From: Streptomyces natalensis ATCC 27448 | Lineage (GTDB): Bacteria; Actinomycetota; Actinomycetes; Streptomycetales; Streptomycetaceae | NCBI RefSeq assembly: GCF_000935125.1 | Contig: NZ_JRKI01000003.1 | Location: 496,001 to 560,000, forward strand | Length of the DNA: 64,000 bases | Direction: 5' to 3' | Shown here: positions 58,357 through 64,000 of the stretch, one piece after another | Numbering within the stretch: the stretch's first letter is position 1 | How the letters are laid out: the number at the start of each line of letters is the position of its first letter | The notes under the pieces: model-generated | Seen by the model: only the letters and a program-made list of their open reading frames with translations | Database searches by the model: none | What the model was told of the DNA's origin: nothing | Program-made: the position numbers and the translations under genes

Positions 58357-59226
58357 TCAGCGCCCCGGCTCCGGCGGCCGCTGCCGCGGCATGTTCGGCC
58401 GGGTCCCCGGAGGCAGCATGAACCGCGCCGGCGGCTCCACGCTCTCCTGCCGCGGCGGCGACCACGGGCCCAGGACCTGCGCCGTCGACGGCGCAGGACC
58501 GGCCCGGAACTCCGCCATCCAGTCCGCCGTTTCGGCCCGTACGAGCTCCCCCAGGTCCTCGTTGAACCGCCGCAGCACCCCCAGGCACCGCTCGGCCGCC
58601 TCGCTCGCCGTGCCGTCGGTCGGGCCCAGGACCTCGCGGACGCTCTCCGACGCCCAGTCGAACTGCAACGCCTCCAGCCGCCGGTGGATCGCCTGGGCGG
58701 TCGCCAGATCCCGCATCCACCCTGCGGTCACCCCGAAATACCGGTCGCAGCCCACGCACACCGCCGCCACCAGCAGCGACAGATAGCCCCACGGGGCCCC
58801 GCCCTTCCAGGCCCCCGCGAAGTCCAGCAGCGGCAGCAGCCCGCCCACCGACACCCCGGCCGCGGCGCCCAGCCGCAGCGCCCGCGCCCCGCGGCGTTTG
58901 GCCTGCCGGTCGCGCAGGTACCAGTCGGCGGCGCGCAGCGCGCCCTCCTCCGTCCACAGGTAGAGCGCGTCCAGGCGGTCGGCCGGCTCCCCCCAGTCGC
59001 CCAGCGGGAACAGCCGCCCCGAAAGGTCCTCGCGGCCCCGGACCGGGCCGCCGTACTCCCCTCCGCAGCCGTCGTACGGGCCCCGGTCGCGGCCGGCCCC
59101 CCGGTACCGGAAACGACTGCGCTCCCGGTCGCGGTACCGGTCCCAGCGCCATTCGCGGCCGTTCCCCCGCCTCTGCTCACCCTCCCTCCGGGGAAGCCCC
59201 TCGGGCTGCATCTCCGGCTGACTCAC
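58357..59226 (-). CDS. SLATT/DUF4231-type two-TM membrane protein
   Basis: 289 residues from the GTG at 59226 (GGGAG 5 nt upstream). An Arg/Glu/Gly-rich N-terminus (1-65) is followed by LYLWTEEGALRAADWYLRDRQAKRRGARALRLGAA, then two membrane helices (about 115-137 and 150-166) and a helical tail with a Pro-rich end. This two-TM SLATT layout is predicted in family studies to be a membrane effector when next to SMODS or SLOG nucleotide-sensor genes. None of those are present here, so the protein may be a housekeeping relative. Confidence 0.7.
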   Translation of the reverse strand: MSQPEMQPEGLPRREGEQRRGNGREWRWDRYRDRERSRFRYRGAGRDRGPYDGCGGEYGGPVRGREDLSGRLFPLGDWGEPADRLDALYLWTEEGALRAADWYLRDRQAKRRGARALRLGAAAGVSVGGLLPLLDFAGAWKGGAPWGYLSLLVAAVCVGCDRYFGVTAGWMRDLATAQAIHRRLEALQFDWASESVREVLGPTDGTASEAAERCLGVLRRFNEDLGELVRAETADWMAEFRAGPAPSTAQVLGPWSPPRQESVEPPARFMLPPGTRPNMPRQRPPEPGR

Positions 59227-59558
59227 CCGTGCTCCCTCGATACGGATCCGTGCGGTGCGCGCGATGGGGGTCCCTCCCGTGCCTTTGGGGCTACGGGGGA
59301 GTACGAGACGGCCGTTGCACGCAGCCCCCATTCCTACCGCCGAACGGTTGGCGTCCCTCGCAAGATCGCCTGATTTCCGCCCAGAAGTGGTGGTGGATCC
59401 GGTATAAGGCGACCGCGTCTCACCCGAAAGAGTTGCCGCCAAGGGCCGCCAAGGGCCGCCGCCGCGGTCACGGACGGTTTCCGGCCGCCGCACGGGCCTT
59501 GTGCGATCAGGCGACGGCCGACGTCAGGCCGTCTGGTGCGTTCGTCTAGGCTGCCCTC
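59227..59558. other. 332-bp divergent gap before purD; promoter region
   Basis: No gene is seen. It contains a GCCGCCAAGG-type short tandem repeat near 59438-59462 and the purD -10 at 59547. The remainder is ordinary high-GC intergenic sequence. Confidence 0.5.
59547..59552 (+). promoter_or_regulatory. -10 element TAGGCT of purD (leaderless start)
   Basis: TAGGCT ends 6 nt before the GTG start codon, so transcription should begin at the start codon. Confidence 0.55.
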
Positions 59559-60845
59559 GTGAAGGTCCTCGTCATCGGCGGCGGCGCCCGCGAACACGCC
59601 CTGTGCCGCTCTCTGTCCCTCGATCCCGACGTCACCGCGCTGCACTGCGCTCCCGGCAACGCCGGTATCGCCGAGGTGGCCGAATTGCACGGGGTCAACG
59701 CCCTCGACGGCCAGGCCGTCGCCGACCTCGCCGCCCGTCTGGAGGCCGACCTGGTGGTCGTCGGCCCCGAGGCGCCCCTGGTGGCGGGCGTCGCGGACGC
59801 CGTGCGCGAACGCGGCATCCCGGTTTTCGGCCCCTCGGCCCGCGCCGCCGAGCTGGAGGGCTCCAAGGCCTTCGCCAAGGACGTGATGGCGGCCGCGGCC
59901 GTCCCCACCGCCCGTAGCTATGTCTGCACCACCCCGGAAGAGATCGACGAGGCCCTGGACGCCTTCGGGGCGCCGTACGTCGTCAAGGACGACGGCCTGG
60001 CCGCGGGCAAGGGGGTCGTCGTCACCGAGGACGTCGAGGCCGCCCGCGCACATGCGCGGGCCTGCGACCGCGTGGTGATCGAGGAGTTCCTCGACGGCCC
60101 GGAGGTCTCCCTCTTCGCCATCACCGACGGTGAGAGCGTCGTCCCGCTCCAGCCCGCCCAGGACTTCAAGCGCGCCTACGACGGCGACCAGGGCCCCAAC
60201 ACCGGCGGCATGGGCGCGTACAGCCCGCTGCCCTGGGCCGATCCCAAGCTGGTCGACGAGGTCATGGCCACCGTGCTCCAGCCCACGGTCGACGAGCTGC
60301 GCCGCCGCGGCACCCCGTTCTCCGGGCTGCTCTACGCGGGTCTGGCGATCACCTCGCGCGGTGTGCGGGTGATCGAGTTCAACGCCCGCTTCGGCGACCC
60401 GGAGACCCAGGTCGTCCTCGCCCGCCTCAGGACCCCGCTCGGCGGTCTGCTGCTCGCCGCCGCCACCGGCAACCTCGCCGCCCTGCCCCCGCTGCGCTGG
60501 AGCGACGACGCCGCCGTCACGGTCGTCATCGCCTCGCACAACTACCCGGACACCCCGCGCACCGGCGACGCCATCGAGGGCCTGGCCGAGGTCGCGGCGC
60601 AGGACGCCCCGGACGCCTATGTGCTGCACGCCGGCACCAAGCGCGACGAGACGGGCGCGGTGCTCAGCGCGGGCGGCCGGGTGCTGTCCGTCACCGCCAC
60701 CGGCGCCGACCTGACCATCGCCCGGCAGCGCGCCTACCGCGCCGTAGGCCGGATCGCGCTGGACGGCTCCCAGCACCGTACGGACATCGCCGCCAAGGTG
60801 GCGGGAGAGGCCGCCGGGGAGCCCGTGGGGGACGTCGCTCCGTAG
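59559..60845 (+). CDS. purD: Phosphoribosylamine--glycine ligase (GARS)
   Basis: 428 residues, the normal length. It joins glycine to phosphoribosylamine in purine synthesis with ATP. Seen: [18 protein letters not shown] at the N-terminus, [24 protein letters not shown] near 87, the ATP-grasp region [21 protein letters not shown] near 174 and [14 protein letters not shown] near 275. The start is GTG with a TAGGCT -10 just upstream (leaderless). Confidence 0.97.
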   Translation: MKVLVIGGGAREHALCRSLSLDPDVTALHCAPGNAGIAEVAELHGVNALDGQAVADLAARLEADLVVVGPEAPLVAGVADAVRERGIPVFGPSARAAELEGSKAFAKDVMAAAAVPTARSYVCTTPEEIDEALDAFGAPYVVKDDGLAAGKGVVVTEDVEAARAHARACDRVVIEEFLDGPEVSLFAITDGESVVPLQPAQDFKRAYDGDQGPNTGGMGAYSPLPWADPKLVDEVMATVLQPTVDELRRRGTPFSGLLYAGLAITSRGVRVIEFNARFGDPETQVVLARLRTPLGGLLLAAATGNLAALPPLRWSDDAAVTVVIASHNYPDTPRTGDAIEGLAEVAAQDAPDAYVLHAGTKRDETGAVLSAGGRVLSVTATGADLTIARQRAYRAVGRIALDGSQHRTDIAAKVAGEAAGEPVGDVAP

Positions 60846-61200
60846 GCAGCTCCGTACGCAGGGAGGTCCCGTTTCCCGGCTTGGTTCCCGGCTTTGCCCA
60901 AAGCCATTCCATCGAGTGACGACGCCAGGTATCCGCTGACGGAGTCCACACCCCCAACTAGGGTGCCGCGCAAGCGTCCTGCGGTGGCCGCGCCGGAATC
61001 CGGCACGGTTGCCGTGGCGGCGTCCGGCAAGTGGCTCACCGGCATTGCGATGTCAGTGGCGGGTGCCACAGTGGTGGTGAAGTGAGCTCGCCCCGCGTGA
61101 GCCCGAGCGAGTCCGCTTGCCCCGCGCACTGCGCGGTTCACCGTCCGTCCCGCGTTCTCTCCGTCCGGCTCGATCAGGACAGCAGGGGGTGTACAGGCTC
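60846..61200. other. 355-bp gap after purD; one doubtful 63-aa frame
   Basis: A TTG frame at 60894-61085 would make a basic peptide with a hydrophobic C-terminus (WLTGIAMSVAGATVVVK). It has no ribosome binding site, so I do not call it a gene. No terminator is obvious. Confidence 0.35.
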
Positions 61201-63207
61201 GTGGCAAGTCCGGAAACAGGCGTCCTGGCGGCGCGCGCCCGCGCTCTCGCCGTGCTGCGGATCCGCAGCACGGCGATGGCCGTGGCGCTGCTGCCCGCGG
61301 CGGTGGCCGTGGTGCTGTACACCGGCCGCGCGACCGGCCATCTCGGCGCGGGCGGCGGCTGGGACACCGCCCGCTGGGCGGCCGTCGGCCTCGCGGTGCC
61401 GGCGCTGCTGCTGGCGGCGCTGGTCGCTGCCGTCATCGCCCGCGCCAGACCCGCACTCAGCCCGTCCGTGCCGGTCTCCGAGGAGTCGGCCCCCGATCTC
61501 TACCGTCTGGTACGTGATCTCGCCGAGCGCCTGGAGGTGCCCGCGCCGTCGGCCATAGCGCTCACCCCCGACTGCGACAGCTGGCTGGAGGACCGTACGC
61601 ACCGCGCCACCGGCCCGCCGCGTCGCACCGACGGCCGCCGCGAGCCCCAGGCGCCGGTCCTGGTCATCGGCTCGCCGTTCCTGTGGTGGATGCGGGTGGC
61701 CGAGCTGCGCGCCCTGCTCGCCCCGGTGGTGGCCGGTACGGGCCCCTCCGCGCACCCCGACATAGCCGCCGCCCGCCGCTTCATCCGGGGCCTGGACGCC
61801 GCCGTCGCGGTCTCGTCCCGCGCCAAGGGGCCGCTGCGCAGGCTGCCGATGCGGTTCGTCGGCAAGGTGGCGCGCCTGCTGCTGCGCTCCTGCCGCGATC
61901 ACGCCATGATCATGGAACGCGGGGTCGCCGCGGCCGCCTCCGAGCGTGCCCAGGGCGTCGACTACGGCCTGCGGATCGTCGCCCAGGAGCAGGTCGGCCT
62001 GGCGTATGCGGGCTGGGACCGGCTGCTGACCCGGGTGGCGCTGCCCGCCTGGCGGATGGGCCGCTGGCCCTCACGGCTGGACGCCGGGGTGGTCTCCGCG
62101 CTCACCGAGCTCTCCCGCCGCGACCGCCTCGCCGAGGGCTTCACCTCCCGGCTGGGCGAGCGCCCCGCCTGCGATCTGCTGGAGGAGCCCGGCGCCATCG
62201 ACCGCGCCGCCTCCCTGCTGGCCGCCCGGCTCTTCCACGGCGGCCCGGCCGAGCCCGGCCCCGACTGGTCCCCGGTGGGCTGGCAGCAGTACCCGGAGGA
62301 GGTCGTGGACCGTAAATGGCGCCTGGAGGCCGCCCGGCTGCACCGGGTCCTGGACGCGCTCCCGGCCGCGGACCTGTCCGCCGCAGACCTGTCCGCCGCG
62401 GACCTCCCGGCCGCGGACCAGGGAACGGGCCCCGTACCCGGCACGGCCGCGGTGACGGCTGCCGGTACGGCCTCCGGCACGGCCACGGCCGCCAGTACGG
62501 CCTCCGGCACGGCCACGGCCTCCGGCACGGCCTCAGGCCCGGCCGCAGCGACCGCCGCCGGTACGGCTGCCGTGGCGGACACGGCCCGCTCGTACGCCCG
62601 CGCCCCGGCCCGTACGGCCCCCGCCCCCGGCACCCGCCCGACCGCCGATGCCGCGCTGACCGAGGCCACGCCGCTCGCCGCGGGCGCCTCGTCCGCCCCC
62701 GGTACCTCGTCCGCCCCCGGCGATCTCGCGGCGGTCGCGTCCGGCCCCACCCTCGCCTGGGTCATCGACCGGCTGGCCCGCGACAACCGTGCGGGTGATC
62801 TTGTCGCCGCCCGCCTCGGCGCGGAGGTCGCCCGTGAGGAGCGCGAGGAAGCGGCCCGCCAGGCGGCCCGCGGAACCGTCGCGCAGGACGCCGCCGCGGG
62901 CGTGGCCTGGGGCGACGGCCTGGCCGAGAGCGGCCTGCCGCTCTTCCCGCTGCAACCTCCCCGTACGGGCCGCGAGTTGCTAGCCGACCACCTCACCGCC
63001 ATGGTGTGCTGTGCGGCCGTCGACACCGCGGGCGCCGCCCCGGGTCTGGACTGGCTGGACGGCCCGGCCCTGCTGGTCGACGGCGCCCGCCGCGCCGACC
63101 TGGGCGTTCCGGTGCTCAGCCTGGTGGACGACGGCGACGCCGAACCGCTCCGGGGCTGGCTGACGACGGTCGGCGTACGCCCGGAAAAGCCGGTCCGGCT
63201 GGTCTGA
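61201..63207 (+). CDS. M48-like membrane protein without the HEXXH zinc motif (pseudo-peptidase)
   Basis: 668 residues from the GTG at 61201 (AGGGGG upstream; a GTG at 61189 is the alternative). Membrane helices lie at about 23-41 and 61-80. Then an M48-type pattern follows: PDLYRLVRDLAERLEVPAPSAIALTPD (98-124), VLVIGSPFL (153-161) and VAELRALLAPVVAGTG (166-181). In active M48 proteases the last block is ELRAVLAHELAH. Here HE-x2-H reads APVVAGT, so zinc binding and catalysis are not expected. A low-complexity Ala/Thr/Gly/Ser region with 15-bp repeats (AADLS) spans about 385-510. The C-terminal part is unrecognised. Confidence 0.75.
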   Translation: MASPETGVLAARARALAVLRIRSTAMAVALLPAAVAVVLYTGRATGHLGAGGGWDTARWAAVGLAVPALLLAALVAAVIARARPALSPSVPVSEESAPDLYRLVRDLAERLEVPAPSAIALTPDCDSWLEDRTHRATGPPRRTDGRREPQAPVLVIGSPFLWWMRVAELRALLAPVVAGTGPSAHPDIAAARRFIRGLDAAVAVSSRAKGPLRRLPMRFVGKVARLLLRSCRDHAMIMERGVAAAASERAQGVDYGLRIVAQEQVGLAYAGWDRLLTRVALPAWRMGRWPSRLDAGVVSALTELSRRDRLAEGFTSRLGERPACDLLEEPGAIDRAASLLAARLFHGGPAEPGPDWSPVGWQQYPEEVVDRKWRLEAARLHRVLDALPAADLSAADLSAADLPAADQGTGPVPGTAAVTAAGTASGTATAASTASGTATASGTASGPAAATAAGTAAVADTARSYARAPARTAPAPGTRPTADAALTEATPLAAGASSAPGTSSAPGDLAAVASGPTLAWVIDRLARDNRAGDLVAARLGAEVAREEREEAARQAARGTVAQDAAAGVAWGDGLAESGLPLFPLQPPRTGRELLADHLTAMVCCAAVDTAGAAPGLDWLDGPALLVDGARRADLGVPVLSLVDDGDAEPLRGWLTTVGVRPEKPVRLV

Positions 63208-63430
63208 GCCGGGGTCGCCCCGCCCCGGCCGCCCCGGCTGAATGTTCCCCATCAGTTCGTGTTTCGGGCCAAGGCCCTCTAAATTCACGACGAAGGGTGA
63301 CGGAGTGGGTGCGTAATGTGATGTGCTGGACGTGGGGCCGTCTACGCGCGGCGGGACATAACGCAACCCGTCGGAACGAAACGGCCGTTGTCGGCCGCGG
63401 CCATTGGGGGACGCGGGAGGGGAGCGGAAG

Positions 63431-64000
63431 GTGGGCACGGAACAGATCAGGCGCTGGGAGTCGGGCGCACTCGCCCACGCGGTCACGGACCCGTTCGGGC
63501 AAGGCCCGCTGCCCTGGCTGCGAGGCAGCGAGAACTACTTCGATTCGGGCCGGGTGGTGCCCTGGTACGTCGATCCCGCCGTCGCCCAGGGTGATCTGCG
63601 GGTCCCCGCACCGCGCAAGCACAACGGCCCGCGCACCGCCGATGACGTCCGCCGGCAGATCAAGGGCTTCGCCAGTACGGGCGCGGTGGCCCCCGGAGAG
63701 GCCATCGACTTCCGCGTCTCGGTCGATCCGCCGCAGCCGTTCAGCATCGACGTGTACCGCATCGGCCATTACTCCGGCGCCGGCGCCTCCAAGATCACCA
63801 CTAGCCCGCGCCTGGCCGGCATCGTCCAGCCCGCCCCGCTCACCGTCGACCGCACCGTCTCCTGCCACCACTGGTGGCTCTCCTGGCGCCTCCAGGTCCC
63901 CACCTACTGGCAGCTCGGCGCCTATGTCGCCGTGCTGACCACCGCCGACGGCTATCGCTCCCACATCCCGTTCACGGTCCGCGACGACCACCCCGCCGAC
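63431..64000 (+). CDS. N,N-dimethylformamidase beta-subunit-like protein (3' end outside the window)
   Basis: The frame is open from the GTG at 63431 to the window edge (190 codons). The start is preceded by GGAG. After a Trp-containing N-terminus (WESGALAHAVTDPFGQGPLPWLRGSENYF) comes a beta-rich domain with FSIDVYRIGHYSGAGASKI near 103-121, the YRIGHYSGAGA signature of the dimethylformamidase-like family. Members hydrolyse amides or are uncharacterised secreted proteins. A signal peptide is not evident. The rest of the domain and the catalytic iron ligands lie beyond the window. Confidence 0.7.
   Translation, partial: MGTEQIRRWESGALAHAVTDPFGQGPLPWLRGSENYFDSGRVVPWYVDPAVAQGDLRVPAPRKHNGPRTADDVRRQIKGFASTGAVAPGEAIDFRVSVDPPQPFSIDVYRIGHYSGAGASKITTSPRLAGIVQPAPLTVDRTVSCHHWWLSWRLQVPTYWQLGAYVAVLTTADGYRSHIPFTVRDDHPAD

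Noticed and set aside
60894-61085. 63-aa TTG frame after purD
   Set aside because: No ribosome binding site and no similarity; kept only as a note on the gap.

Overview
The window is chromosomal DNA of a Streptomyces-type actinomycete. GC content is very high and GTG starts are common. There is a dnaK-grpE-dnaJ-hspR operon with HAIR operators, repeated parS sites of the Streptomyces ParB type, and a TTA (bldA-type) codon in an accessory gene. Five perfect parS 14-mers between 34.8 and 55.0 kb and a perfect DnaA box at 43.7 kb suggest the window lies in the origin-proximal core rather than a chromosome arm.

Layout. 1-4.5 kb is accessory: a class III lanthipeptide synthetase (LanKC) cut by the window edge, a GAP-family membrane protein with a TTA codon, an IS3-type transposase remnant and an orphan membrane protein, all lying on the 3' side of a tRNA-Gly(CCC). 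5-9.7 kb carries a small zinc-knuckle protein, dcd, a phosphoribosyltransferase, a secreted SGNH hydrolase with a ricin-type lectin domain, and a Yip1-like membrane protein. 9.8-15.2 kb has two GNAT acetyltransferases, a TetR/MFS efflux pair with two matching operators, an RNase HI with a C-terminal Cys/His tail, and a trypsin-like lipoprotein. 15.3-17.6 kb is a membrane-bound Fe-S oxidoreductase. 17.9-22.1 kb is the chaperone operon, and clpB at 24.3 kb shares its HspR/HAIR control. 22.2-24.1 kb holds small genes: a resolvase-like protein, a zinc ribbon, a PPOX flavoprotein and a Uma2 nuclease-like protein.

27-38 kb is core metabolism: YbjN, an aminotransferase, DUF2617 plus a membrane spermidine synthase, a CoxG-like protein, an aldose epimerase, pyrE, class II fba and an MFS pump. 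38.4-41.5 kb is a translationally coupled tryptophan-to-anthranilate operon (kynA-kynU-formamidase), with two parS sites inside the kynA reading frame. 41.6-49.2 kb has two NarL-type two-component systems and an ABC-2 exporter with a divergent GbsR/MarR regulator. 49.3-64 kb contains a diacylglycerol-kinase-like pseudoenzyme, purA, a PknB-type Ser/Thr kinase, a VTC-domain protein, a class III aminotransferase with a GntR regulator, a SLATT-type membrane protein, purD, a degenerate M48-like membrane protein and the start of a dimethylformamidase-like protein.

Recurring themes: many genes appear leaderless, with a -10 hexamer ending 6-7 nt before the start codon. Several proteins are enzyme folds that seem to have lost catalytic residues (M48-like, DAG-kinase-like, resolvase-like). 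ParB sites are embedded in a terminator and in coding sequence. No prophage, CRISPR array or intact insertion sequence was seen. The most unusual items are the perfect palindrome that is both terminator and parS, the parS-encoded N-terminus of kynA, the 11-bp iterons upstream of the zinc-ribbon gene, and the pseudoenzyme membrane proteins.
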